Below, piece by piece: positions 16,819-25,337 of a DNA stretch of 64,000 bases (the first letter of the stretch is position 1; every line of letters starts with the position of its first letter). Under the pieces are notes generated by a model. It was not told the DNA's origin. It did no database searches and worked only from the letters and a program-made list of their open reading frames with translations. A program made the position numbers and the translations under genes. The stretch comes from Pseudarthrobacter sp. SSS035 (GTDB lineage: Bacteria > Actinomycetota > Actinomycetes > Actinomycetales > Micrococcaceae): assembly GCF_023273875.1 (NCBI RefSeq), contig NZ_CP096882.1, positions 2,852,001-2,916,000 on the forward strand. Reading direction: 5' to 3'.

Positions 16819-18085
16819 GCGAGGCACGACCCTCCGGAAACGGACGACCCAGAAACGGACGACGCCGGATGCGAACCGCACCCGGCGGCGGAAGTACTGC
16901 CGAAACGGCCCAGGGCACGCCGAGTTCGCTGAAGGTTGCGTGCTCACGCGTGGCACGCTCCAGGGCGCCTTCGATGCCGATGACCACGGCGTGGGCCGCG
17001 TCGCCGTCGCCCTCCCAGCGCAGGTACTGCGGCCCGATCGGCGTGGGCGCCGGTGCCGTCCGGATGGCTTCGAGGACCAGCATAAAAGCGCCGCTGTCCG
17101 TGATGGGGCTGATGAGTTCGCTGCCTTCGCGGCGGTGCGCAAGCAGGTTCTCTGTGAGGTCGTCCCGGCCGAAGACCTGCTCGGTCTGCCCGGCAGGAGT
17201 GGTCACGGTGAGGCGGTCTTCGGTGTAGTGGAACACAGCTGTGCCCGCCGAGCCATGCAGCGTGACATAGGGCTCCACGGATTCGCTGGCGCAGAGGGTC
17301 AGGGCGCAGGTGATGGGCAGCCCCGTTGCGGTGCGGACCCGGATCACGGATGTGTCGTCGGATTCGATGTCGTTGGCGCGGTACAGGTCTGTTTCCACCG
17401 ACGCAACGTCGGCCGTGGTCCGGGCGCCGGCGATCCGCAGCGCGGTGGCCACGGCGTGGGCCAGGGGATTGGTGGCGACCCCGTCAACCACGTCGATCCC
17501 GTCAATGCTCCGCTTCCCGGCCCAGCGGGAGCGCTTGTAGTAGGCCTTGTCGCGGACCCAACGGCCGGTTGCCGAGATGCCTTCGAGGGTGCCGATGGTG
17601 CCGCTGGCGACGAGTTCCTCAAGGGCCGCCAGTGCGTGCGAGCCCAGGCTCTGGAAGCCGATCTGCACGCTTCGCCCGGACGCCTGTGCGGCGTCACACA
17701 GGATGTTGAAATCAGCCAGGGAAGCGACCGGGGGCTTCTCCAGATAGAGGTCCGCTGTTGTGGCCAGGGCGGCGCGGCCCAGCGGAGCATGGGTTTGGAT
17801 GGGGGTGGCCACGATGATCACGTCCAGGTCCGGGGTGCCCGCCAGAAGTTCCGTGAGCCCAGGAAACACTGCGGCTGCTGCCGGCACGGACCCCGGTTCC
17901 GGCGGCTGGGGATCGGCTACCGCTACGAGGTCGACGACGCCGGCGGCCTGCAGCCGTTCAAGGTTGCCCAGGTGGTGGGCGCCGAAGCCGTGGACGCCTA
18001 CCAGCGCCACCCTCGCCGCTGATGCCGCGTGTCCGGCGTGTCCGTGATGGCCGGACTGTGACGCGGCGGAAGGTGGTGTTGCCAT
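16811..18085 (-). CDS. Gfo/Idh/MocA-family oxidoreductase
   Basis: A 424-residue NAD(P)-dependent dehydrogenase-like protein. After a His/Ala-rich N-terminal tail (SGHHGHAGHAAS) comes a Rossmann fold, ARVALVGVHGFGAHHLGNLERL, then the catalytic-lysine region LYLEKPPVASLADF. Members oxidise sugars, inositols or sugar acids; the substrate here is unknown. The upstream region carries a LacI-type operator nearly identical to that before GH42, so it is probably part of the same regulon and may act on a sugar released by that system. Confidence 0.85.
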   Translation of the reverse strand: MATPPSAASQSGHHGHAGHAASAARVALVGVHGFGAHHLGNLERLQAAGVVDLVAVADPQPPEPGSVPAAAAVFPGLTELLAGTPDLDVIIVATPIQTHAPLGRAALATTADLYLEKPPVASLADFNILCDAAQASGRSVQIGFQSLGSHALAALEELVASGTIGTLEGISATGRWVRDKAYYKRSRWAGKRSIDGIDVVDGVATNPLAHAVATALRIAGARTTADVASVETDLYRANDIESDDTSVIRVRTATGLPITCALTLCASESVEPYVTLHGSAGTAVFHYTEDRLTVTTPAGQTEQVFGRDDLTENLLAHRREGSELISPITDSGAFMLVLEAIRTAPAPTPIGPQYLRWEGDGDAAHAVVIGIEGALERATREHATFSELGVPWAVSAVLPPPGAVRIRRRPFLGRPFPEGRASPS

Positions 18086-18118
18086 GGGGCTCCGTTCCTG
18101 CCCCGGAGGACACTAAGG

Positions 18119-18138
18119 TTGGGTAAGCGCTTTCCCGA
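18119..18138 (-). promoter_or_regulatory. Putative LacI-family operator before the Gfo/Idh/MocA gene
   Basis: TTGGGTAAGCGCTTTCCCGA matches the 10135-10154 site at both arms and the central CG; only the last pair is imperfect. It is 34 bases upstream of the ATG at 18083-18085. Its sharing of half-sites with the GH42/importer 2 region suggests one trans-acting repressor for both. Confidence 0.6.
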
Positions 18139-18192
18139 ATCCAGTGTGCGGCATAACCATGGTGATAGTCCAGTGCGTCCTGCAGGCTGTTG

Positions 18193-18354
18193 TTACATTC
18201 CCAGTGGCGCTGCCCAGTTGCCGTTCCGGCCGCCACTGCCGCCTTCCTGGTACTTACCGCAGCGTGTGCAGCGCCGGTAGCGGCCGCCGTCGTCCGTGGT
18301 TTGGATGTGCCAATCGTCGCGCAGGTTCATCTTGCAGAGCAGGGTTTTGAGCAT
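18193..18354 (-). CDS. Small Cys-containing (zinc-ribbon-like) protein, 53 residues
   Basis: Small ORF with a good GGAG ribosome site. Its product begins MLKTLLCKMNLRDDWHIQTT and contains RYRRCTRCGKYQ, then a Gly/Asn-rich tail. The single Cys7 plus Cys29-x-x-Cys32, with His16 between, could hold one zinc ion in a ribbon, like small phage-type DUF1660 proteins. It lies downstream of the BBE-type oxidase and in the same direction. Function unknown. Confidence 0.6.
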   Translation of the reverse strand: MLKTLLCKMNLRDDWHIQTTDDGGRYRRCTRCGKYQEGGSGGRNGNWAAPLGM

Positions 18355-18386
18355 GATGTTCTCCGATCCGATAGCAAGGTCATCAG

Positions 18387-19778
18387 TCAGGGCCTGATGT
18401 TCTGGTTGAGCCTGAAGAAGTTCGTGGGATCGTAGGTGCGCTTGAGTGCCTTCAGCCTGTCGTACTTGGCGGCGCCGTACGCGTGCCTGACGCGTTCCTC
18501 GCCCTCTTCCATCAGGAAGTTCACGTAGACGCTGGTGTGGTGGGGCGCCAGGGCAGACCAATAGTCGCGGGCCCACTGGCGCTCGGCGGCGAAACCATCG
18601 GCGGTCTTGCTGTTGCCGTTGATGTTGAACGTGAACCCGGCCTGGCGGCCGTTGAAGGCGGTAGCACCGTCGTCGATCCTGCCCACAGCGCCGCCCATCT
18701 GCCACAGGGCGACGCTCGTGACCGGCGAGGTGATGCGGCTGCCGTACTCCACCACTACGTCGATGACGTCGTCGCTGAGGGCTGCAACGTCACAGGACCT
18801 GACGTAGTAATGCCAGCCGTGCGGGAACGACGGATCAAAGGTTCGCTGATGCTCCAGGAACGGCTTGGGCCGGCAAAAATCGAGCACGGGCGAACCGAAG
18901 TCCTTGAGCGGGCGCAAGACCTGTTCGCCCTCCTCAACCGGGCCGGCGTAGCAGGCGGTGACCGCAAGGACGAGCTTGCCCACCAGGTCCGGCGGGACGA
19001 TCGGCAGTGCCGGCGCCCGCCGCTGCACGGCGATGGTCATCAGTTCGTCGGGGCAGTCCCCGATCCAATCCCGGTAAAAGCGGAGAACTTTCGGGGCATC
19101 TTCCATCGGCCAGAACACGGGGCCGGCCATCACGTACGGGCCCACGGGGTTAAGCCGGAACTCGAAGTCTGTGACGATGCCGAAGTTCCCGCCGCCGCCC
19201 CGCACGCCCCAGAAAAGGTCCGCGTTCTCGTTCTCGCTCGCCCTGACCAGCTCGCCGTCGGCGGTTACCACGTCCACGGACAGCAGCTGATCGATCGCGA
19301 GTCCGTACTTCCGCATGACCCAGCCGATGCCGCCGCCCAGTGTCAGGCCCGCAACCCCGGTATGGGTGACGATTCCTGACGGTACGGCGAGGCCGAACTC
19401 CTGCGTCTCCCGGTCGAGCTCGCCGAGCAGTACGCCGGCCTGGACACGTGCCGTTCTCGCCTCGGGGTCCACCCGGATGCCCTTCATGGGCCCGAGATCG
19501 ATGAGCATTCCGTCGTCGCACACTGACAGCCCGGGGAAGCTGTGACCGCCTCCCCGCACGGCGACCCGCAGGTTCTGCGAGCGGGCGAGCCGGATGGCGG
19601 CTCGCACGTCTGCGACGCCGGTGCAGCGGGCTATAAGTGCGGGACGGCGGTCAATCGACCCGTTCCACACCCTGCGATGCTGATCGTAACCAGCGTCAGC
19701 CGGACGGACGAGGTCGCCCCGAAAGGATGTCTGTAATTCATCGACCGCAACGCCGTCGATCTCCGTGCTTTGTGCCAT
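18387..19778 (-). CDS. FAD-binding (BBE-type) oxidoreductase
   Basis: A 463-residue flavoprotein of the berberine bridge/6-hydroxynicotine oxidase-like family. The FAD-binding PCMH domain is visible: LRVAVRGGGHSFPGLSVCDDGMLIDLGPMKG carries the His that usually anchors FAD, and VAGLTLGGGIGWVMRKYGLAIDQL follows. The BBE C-terminus is YDPTNFFRLNQNI. The PSGIVTHTGVAG stretch lacks the second cysteine found in bicovalently bound members. The start is ATG at 19776-19778; GTG nine bases upstream is possible. Substrate unknown; such enzymes oxidise sugars, alkaloids or phenolic compounds. Confidence 0.85.
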   Translation of the reverse strand: MAQSTEIDGVAVDELQTSFRGDLVRPADAGYDQHRRVWNGSIDRRPALIARCTGVADVRAAIRLARSQNLRVAVRGGGHSFPGLSVCDDGMLIDLGPMKGIRVDPEARTARVQAGVLLGELDRETQEFGLAVPSGIVTHTGVAGLTLGGGIGWVMRKYGLAIDQLLSVDVVTADGELVRASENENADLFWGVRGGGGNFGIVTDFEFRLNPVGPYVMAGPVFWPMEDAPKVLRFYRDWIGDCPDELMTIAVQRRAPALPIVPPDLVGKLVLAVTACYAGPVEEGEQVLRPLKDFGSPVLDFCRPKPFLEHQRTFDPSFPHGWHYYVRSCDVAALSDDVIDVVVEYGSRITSPVTSVALWQMGGAVGRIDDGATAFNGRQAGFTFNINGNSKTADGFAAERQWARDYWSALAPHHTSVYVNFLMEEGEERVRHAYGAAKYDRLKALKRTYDPTNFFRLNQNIRP

Positions 19779-19884
19779 GGGACTCACGGACCTCTCGCTC
19801 TTCCAGCAGAGTCCCACCGTTGGCACGAACTGGCAAGAGGAAATTGCCGCAGCCCGGGCGCCCCGTCCGGAGCAGGCTGAGCCG

Positions 19885-20349
19885 CTAGCTGACTGCTTTC
19901 TTCACGAGCTCAATGACTTTGGCCTCGTCGGCGGCAGTGAGCTTGGTCAGGGCATACGAGGTGGGCCACATGTTGCCGTCGTCGAGGTTTGCGGGGTCGC
20001 TAAATCCGAGCGTCGGGTACCGTGCCTTGAATTTGTCGGCGGGCTGGAAGAAACAAACCACCTTGCCGTCCTTGGCGTAGGCAGGCATCCCGTACCAGGT
20101 CTTCGGCGCGAGCTCCGGCGCGTTCTCCTTGATGATGGCATGCAGCCGTTCGGCGATTGCGCGGTCCGGGTCCGACATCTCGGCGATCTTCCCGAGCACA
20201 TCGCTTTCGCCATCCGGCTTAGCGGCGCGGGCATCCTTTCGCGATGCGGCCTTGAGCTCCTGGGCCCGTTCCTTCATTGCGGCGCGTTCCTCCGCATCGA
20301 AGCCGTCGTACGACTTGGTGCTCGTGCCGGTCTTGTTCGTGTCCGTCAT
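19885..20349 (-). CDS. DUF1801/YdhG-like protein
   Basis: A 154-residue cytoplasmic protein. The C-terminal half carries the DUF1801 pattern: LHAIIKENAPELAPKTWYGMPAYAKDGKVVCFFQPA, then KFKARYPTLGFSDPANLDDGNMWPTSYAL. The N-terminal third is a charged helical region rich in Ala, Lys and Glu. GGAAGGAACC precedes the ATG at 20347-20349. Related proteins are sometimes called iron chaperones or MerR-associated proteins, but no function is certain. It appears monocistronic between the flavin oxidase and the rhamnose regulator. Confidence 0.75.
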   Translation of the reverse strand: MTDTNKTGTSTKSYDGFDAEERAAMKERAQELKAASRKDARAAKPDGESDVLGKIAEMSDPDRAIAERLHAIIKENAPELAPKTWYGMPAYAKDGKVVCFFQPADKFKARYPTLGFSDPANLDDGNMWPTSYALTKLTAADEAKVIELVKKAVS

Positions 20350-20471
20350 TGCGGGTTCCTTCCTTGGCGGTCTCTTGGGGTCCACGCTAGTGTCCGGGCG
20401 TCAAGGAGGCTTCTCCAGAACTGCTCGAATACAAAACTGCCCGAATCCGGAGCTGATGGAAGCGGAGGTCC

Positions 20472-21503
20472 CTAGCCGGCGGAGGATCCCTTCGCCCGGC
20501 CGGTGCTCTGGCGCACCACGAGTTCGGGGGTGAAGATGACCGCCCGGTGCTTTGGATTCCCGGACTCGAGTTCCTCGGCCAGCAGATCGATGGCTGTGCG
20601 CCCCAGGGCCTCGGTTGGCTGCCGGATGGAGGAGAGGGGGACCACGGCGGAGACGGCGAAGTCGATGTCGTCGTACCCGATCAGCGCAATGTCCTCCGGG
20701 ATCCGCAACGTGTGCGTCATGGTCAGTGACTGCATCACACCCAGGGCAAGCAGATCGTTGGCGCAGAAGATGCCGTCCGGCAGCTCGCCGGGCCCCCGCT
20801 CCACCAGCAGGTTGCCAACACTCCGGCCTGCCAGCACCGTTTGTCCGTCGGAATCGAGGACTTCAAGAGTGGCATCCGATTCCTCCTTCACGGCACGTTC
20901 TGCGCCTTGGAGTCGGTCCGCCACCTGGCGGATGGAGGTGGGGCCGCCCACAAAGGCGAGCCGACGGCGGCCGGTGTCCAGTAGGTGCCGGGCGGCGAGG
21001 TAACCGCCGGCGTCGTCGTCCACCGAAACGGAGCTGTACTTGCTCTCATCGGCGAGCCGGTCCACCAGAACGGTAGGGACACCGCGCTCGCGGAGCTGGT
21101 CGATGCGCGCGGTCACGTCACCCACGGGCGAGATGAGGAGGCCCTGCACGCGCTGCTCCTGGAACAGGTCGATGTAGTTGGATTCCCGGCTGGCATCGTG
21201 GCCGCTGTCGCCCAGCAGCACGGCGCTGCCCTGGAGTGCCGCGGCATCCTCCGCGGCACGGACCACCGACGTGAAGAAGGGGTTGCCGACGTCGAGCACG
21301 ATCAGCCCGATGGTCCTGCTGTGGCCGGCGCGCAGCTGACGGGCGGCGTCGTTGCGGACGAAGCCGAGCTCCTCGATGGCCCGCAGCACCCGTTCCTTGG
21401 TCCGCTGCGAGACCCTGTCCGGGTAGTTCAGGACGTTGGATACCGTGCCCACGGCCACCTGGGCATGGTTGGCGACGTCCTTGATGCTGGCTGAGCGATT
21501 CAT
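20472..21503 (-). CDS. LacI-family repressor of the L-rhamnose operon
   Basis: A 343-residue regulator with HTH SIKDVANHAQVAVGTVSNVLNYPDRVSQRTKERV and a sugar-binding C-terminal domain. The ATG at 21501-21503 follows GGAG. It is divergent from the rhamnose operon, with tandem TGAA-N4-TTCA-type operators at 21601-21625, just downstream of the predicted -10. This arrangement marks it as the rhamnose repressor, unlike enterobacterial AraC-type RhaS/RhaR. The inducer would be rhamnose or a pathway intermediate. Confidence 0.88.
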   Translation of the reverse strand: MNRSASIKDVANHAQVAVGTVSNVLNYPDRVSQRTKERVLRAIEELGFVRNDAARQLRAGHSRTIGLIVLDVGNPFFTSVVRAAEDAAALQGSAVLLGDSGHDASRESNYIDLFQEQRVQGLLISPVGDVTARIDQLRERGVPTVLVDRLADESKYSSVSVDDDAGGYLAARHLLDTGRRRLAFVGGPTSIRQVADRLQGAERAVKEESDATLEVLDSDGQTVLAGRSVGNLLVERGPGELPDGIFCANDLLALGVMQSLTMTHTLRIPEDIALIGYDDIDFAVSAVVPLSSIRQPTEALGRTAIDLLAEELESGNPKHRAVIFTPELVVRQSTGRAKGSSAG

Positions 21504-21572
21504 GTTTCTCCGTGCTGATATGCCCGCGTGCTGTACTTTTCGCTGGTCCCGGGACCGGGGCCGGGAAATTGC

Positions 21573-21625
21573 TTGACACCTACTTGTCTCAAGGGTACTT
21601 TGAATCGTATTAATGAAACGATTCA
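21573..21625 (+). promoter_or_regulatory. Rhamnose operon promoter with tandem operators
   Basis: A consensus -35 TTGACA (21573-21578) is followed after 17 bases by TACTTT (21596-21601). Immediately downstream are TGAATCGTATTA (21601-21612) and TGAAACGATTCA (21614-21625). The second is a near-perfect LacI-type palindrome. The outer parts also form a TTTGAATCG/CGATTCAAA inverted repeat with an 11-base gap. Binding by the divergent LacI protein would block initiation. Confidence 0.7.
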
Positions 21626-21653
21626 AAACATGGAAAGTTCAGGGGAGTTGCAG

Positions 21654-22001
21654 ATGAGGGTGTGTTTCCGCTCCTCAGTCCAGCCAGGGCTGATCGACGA
21701 ATACCGACGGCGGCACGCGGCTGTGTGGCCCGAAATGCTCCGCGCGCTCCAAGACGCTGGCTGGCGCGACTACTCGCTGTTCCTGGGCGCGGACGGGCTC
21801 CTCATCGGCTACCTGGAATGCGACGATTTCGACGCCGTCCGGGCGCGGATGGCCTTGACCGAGGTCAACACCCGCTGGCAGGCCGAGATGGCCACGTTGT
21901 TCGACAATCCGGACCAGGCGCCCGACGAAGGCTTCCAGGTCCTCGAGGAAGTGTTCAATCTTGACGACCAGCTCGCGGCGGCGGAGTACACCAGCAGCTG
22001 A
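21654..22001 (+). CDS. rhaM: L-rhamnose mutarotase
   Basis: A 115-residue protein that interconverts alpha- and beta-L-rhamnose before isomerisation. The family pattern is clear: MRVCFRSSVQPGLIDEYRRRHAAVWPEMLRALQDAGWRDYSLF, with His and Tyr/Trp-rich catalytic surroundings and a C-terminal MATLFDN region. The ATG at 21654 has AGGGGAG upstream; an earlier ATG at 21630 overlaps the operator and lacks a ribosome site. First gene of the operon rhaM-rhaI-rhaD-rhaB. Confidence 0.9.
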   Translation: MRVCFRSSVQPGLIDEYRRRHAAVWPEMLRALQDAGWRDYSLFLGADGLLIGYLECDDFDAVRARMALTEVNTRWQAEMATLFDNPDQAPDEGFQVLEEVFNLDDQLAAAEYTSS

Positions 22002-22101
22002 CGCACTTGGCCCCGTTGGCGGGACGCAAATACTCGGATCACAGCACCTGAGACAGACCACAGAACAACAGACCACATCACCAAGACCGGGAAGAACCAA
22101 C

Positions 22102-23268
22102 ATGAATGACGTAGCAACGGCGCTGGGCAGGCTCGGGGAGCTTGCCATCGAGGTCCCCTCGTGGGCTTATGGCAATTCAGGCACGCGCTTTAAGGTGTTC
22201 GGCACGCCGGGTACACCGCGGTCTGTGCAGGAGAAGATCGCGGACGCCGCCAAGGTGCACGAGCTGACCGGCCTTGCCCCGACGGTGGCCCTGCACATTC
22301 CGTGGGACAAGGTGGATGACTACGCCGCCCTCAAGGAGTACGCGGCCGGCCTGGGTGTGGGCCTGGGCACCATCAACTCGAACACGTTCCAGGATGACGA
22401 GTACAAGTTCGGTTCCCTGACGTCGTCGAACGGGTCGGTGCGGCGCCGGGCCATCGCCCATCACCTGGAGTGCATCGAGATCATGCACGCCACGGGCTCG
22501 CAGGACCTGAAGATCTGGCTGGCGGACGGCACCAACTACCCGGGCCAGGACGATCTCCGCGGGCGTCAGGACCGGTTGGCCGAGTCGCTGCAGGAGATCT
22601 ACGCCGGCCTGGGCGAGAACCAGCGGCTGGTCCTCGAATACAAGTTCTTCGAGCCGGCTTTTTACCACACCGATGTTCCGGACTGGGGCACCTCCTACGC
22701 GCAGACCCTGGCGCTGGGCGAGAAGGCGATGGTCTGCCTGGACACCGGCCACCACGCGCCGGGCACCAACATCGAGTTCATCGTGATGCAGCTGCTGCGT
22801 CTGGGCAAGCTGGGCTCGTTTGACTTCAACTCCCGCTTCTACGCGGACGATGACCTGATCGTGGGGGCCGCGGATCCGTTCCAGCTGTTCCGGATCATGT
22901 ACGAGGTCATCCGTGGCGGCGGCTTTGGCAAGGATTCCGGTGTGGCCCTGATGCTGGACCAGTGCCACAACCTGGAGGAGAAGATCCCGGGCCAGATCCG
23001 CTCGGTCCTGAACGTCCAGGAAATGACGGCCCGCGCCCTGCTGGTTGACACCGCCGCCCTGGGCGAGGCCCAGCGGACCGGGGATGTCCTGGCCGCCAAC
23101 GGCGTGTTCAACGACGCCTTCTACACCGACGTCCGGCCCATCCTGGCCGAATGGCGTGAATCCCGCGGCCTGCCCGCGGACCCGATGGCCGCGTTCAAGG
23201 CCAGCGGTTACCAGAAACAGATCAACGAGGACCGCGTCGGCGGCCAGCAAGCCGGATGGGGCGCCTAA
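22102..23268 (+). CDS. rhaI: L-rhamnose isomerase
   Basis: A 388-residue metal-dependent isomerase converting L-rhamnose to L-rhamnulose. It resembles the Pseudomonas stutzeri-type RhaI (TIM-barrel, xylose-isomerase-like), not the enterobacterial RhaA. Visible features are the LALHIPWDKV-like region (VALHIPWDKVDDYAALKEY), the metal-site segments LVLEYKFFEPAFYHTDVPDWG and MVCLDTGHHAPGTNIEF, and FDFNSRFYADDDL. The ATG at 22102 has a modest GGAAG site. An in-frame extension upstream lacks coding support. Last codon is followed within three bases by rhaD. Confidence 0.93.
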   Translation: MNDVATALGRLGELAIEVPSWAYGNSGTRFKVFGTPGTPRSVQEKIADAAKVHELTGLAPTVALHIPWDKVDDYAALKEYAAGLGVGLGTINSNTFQDDEYKFGSLTSSNGSVRRRAIAHHLECIEIMHATGSQDLKIWLADGTNYPGQDDLRGRQDRLAESLQEIYAGLGENQRLVLEYKFFEPAFYHTDVPDWGTSYAQTLALGEKAMVCLDTGHHAPGTNIEFIVMQLLRLGKLGSFDFNSRFYADDDLIVGAADPFQLFRIMYEVIRGGGFGKDSGVALMLDQCHNLEEKIPGQIRSVLNVQEMTARALLVDTAALGEAQRTGDVLAANGVFNDAFYTDVRPILAEWRESRGLPADPMAAFKASGYQKQINEDRVGGQQAGWGA

Positions 23269-23270
23269 CA

Positions 23271-25337
23271 ATGACTACGCAGAACACAGAGACCCTGAAC
23301 ACGGGCAACACGACTGTTGAAGAGCTGATTGCGCGTTCCAACCGCCTCGGGGCGGACAAGCGGAACACCAACTTTGCCGGCGGCAACACCTCGGCCAAGG
23401 GCACCGAGAAGGACCCGGTCACGGGCGAGGACGTCCAGCTGCTCTGGGTCAAGGGCTCCGGCGGGGACCTGGGCACGCTGACGGCCGGCAACCTCGCCGT
23501 GCTGCGCCTGGACCGCCTGCAGGCACTCAAGGCCGTTTACCCCGGCGTCGAGCGTGAAGACGAAATGGTGGCCGCCTTCGATTACTGCCTGCACGGCAAG
23601 GGCGGCGCCGCTCCCTCGATCGATACGGCCATGCATGGCTTGGTGGACGCCGCGCACGTGGACCACCTGCACCCGGACTCCGGCATCGCGATTGCCACCG
23701 CCGTGGACGGCGAGGCCCTGACCACCAAGGTCTTCGGCGACAAAGTTCTCTGGGTTCCGTGGCGCCGTCCCGGTTTCCAGCTTGGCCTGGACATCGCCGC
23801 GATCAAGGACGCCAACCCGCAGGCCATCGGCACCATCCTCGGCGGGCACGGCATCACCGCCTGGGGCGCCACCAGCGAAGAAGCCGAGCAGAACTCGCTG
23901 TGGATCATTGAACAGGCCGAGAAGTTCATCGAAGAGAACGGCAAGGCCGAACCCTTCGGAGCGCAACTGGCCGGTTACGGCGCTCTCCCCGAAGCTGAAA
24001 GGAAAGCGAAGGCCGCCGCACTCGCCCCGGTGATCCGCGGCCTGGCATCCACGGACAAACCGCAGCTGGGGCACTTCAGTGATGACGCCGTCGTGCTTGA
24101 TTTCTTGGAAGCCGCCGAACACCCGCGCCTCGGCGCGCTCGGCACGTCCTGCCCGGACCACTTCCTGCGCACCAAGGTCAAGCCGCTGATCCTGGACCTG
24201 CCTGCCGATGCCTCCATCGAGGACTCGGTGGCCCGGCTGAAGGAACTCCACGCCGTTTACCGCGAGGATTACCAGGCGTACTACGACCGCCATGCGGTTG
24301 CTGATTCACCGGCACTGCGCGGCGCGGACCCGGCCATCGTCCTGGTCCCGGGCGTGGGCATGTTCTCGTACGGCGCGAACAAGCAGACCGCCCGTGTTGC
24401 CGGCGAGTTCTATCTCAACGCGATCAACGTGATGCGCGGCGCCGAGGCGATCTCCACCTACGCCCCGATCGAGGAATCCGAGAAGTTCCGCATCGAATAC
24501 TGGTCGCTGGAGGAAGCCAAGCTCGCCCGCCTGCCCAAGCCGAAGTCCCACGCCTCCCGCATCGCGCTGGTCACCGGCGCGGCGTCGGGCATCGGCAAGG
24601 CGATCGCCACCCGGTTGGCGTCCGAGGGCGCCTGCGTAGTCATTGCCGACCTGAACCTGGAGAACGCCCAGGCCGTCGCCGCAGAGCTCGGCGGCGCGGA
24701 CGTCGCCATCGGTGTCCAGGCAGACGTGACCGATGAAGCACAGATCGCGGCCGCGATCCAGGAAGCGGTGCTGGCGTTCGGCGGACTGGACCTGGTGGTC
24801 AACAACGCCGGCTTGTCCATCTCCAAGCCGCTGCTGGAAACCACCGAAAAGGACTGGGACCTCCAGCACAACGTGATGGCCAAGGGTTCCTTCCTGGTCT
24901 CCAAGGCCGCGGCGAAGGTCATGATCGGCCAGGACATGGGCGGGGACATCATCTACATCTCCTCCAAGAACTCCGTGTTCGCGGGCCCGAACAACATCGC
25001 CTACTCGGCCACCAAGGCCGACCAGGCGCACCAGGTCCGGCTTCTCGCGGCCGAGCTCGGCGAGCACGGCATCCGCGTCAACGGCATCAACCCCGACGGC
25101 GTGGTCCGCGGCTCCGGTATCTTCGCCGGCGGCTGGGGCGCCAAGCGCGCCGCCGTCTACGGTGTGGACGAGCAGGAACTGGGCAAGTACTACGCCCAGC
25201 GCACGCTGCTCAAGCGCGAAGTCCTGCCCGAGCACGTGGCCAACGCCGCCGCGGTCCTGACCAGCAACGAACTGTCCCACACCACCGGCCTCCACATCCC
25301 CGTGGACGCCGGGGTGGCCGCAGCCTTCCTGCGATGA
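23271..25337 (+). CDS. rhaD: Bifunctional rhamnulose-1-phosphate aldolase/lactaldehyde-type dehydrogenase
   Basis: A 688-residue fusion. Residues ~1-420 are a class II aldolase/adducin domain cleaving L-rhamnulose-1-phosphate to DHAP and L-lactaldehyde; the metal-ligand region includes VDAAHVDHLHPDSG and GGHGITAWG. From ~residue 430 comes a short-chain dehydrogenase with GAASGIGKAIA, NNAG, and a Tyr-x-x-x-Lys pair in YSATKADQ. The second domain would oxidise or reduce the lactaldehyde. The fusion is known in actinobacteria and others. ATG at 23271 follows the rhaI stop by two bases; an upstream in-frame ATG lies inside rhaI. Confidence 0.93.
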   Translation: MTTQNTETLNTGNTTVEELIARSNRLGADKRNTNFAGGNTSAKGTEKDPVTGEDVQLLWVKGSGGDLGTLTAGNLAVLRLDRLQALKAVYPGVEREDEMVAAFDYCLHGKGGAAPSIDTAMHGLVDAAHVDHLHPDSGIAIATAVDGEALTTKVFGDKVLWVPWRRPGFQLGLDIAAIKDANPQAIGTILGGHGITAWGATSEEAEQNSLWIIEQAEKFIEENGKAEPFGAQLAGYGALPEAERKAKAAALAPVIRGLASTDKPQLGHFSDDAVVLDFLEAAEHPRLGALGTSCPDHFLRTKVKPLILDLPADASIEDSVARLKELHAVYREDYQAYYDRHAVADSPALRGADPAIVLVPGVGMFSYGANKQTARVAGEFYLNAINVMRGAEAISTYAPIEESEKFRIEYWSLEEAKLARLPKPKSHASRIALVTGAASGIGKAIATRLASEGACVVIADLNLENAQAVAAELGGADVAIGVQADVTDEAQIAAAIQEAVLAFGGLDLVVNNAGLSISKPLLETTEKDWDLQHNVMAKGSFLVSKAAAKVMIGQDMGGDIIYISSKNSVFAGPNNIAYSATKADQAHQVRLLAAELGEHGIRVNGINPDGVVRGSGIFAGGWGAKRAAVYGVDEQELGKYYAQRTLLKREVLPEHVANAAAVLTSNELSHTTGLHIPVDAGVAAAFLR

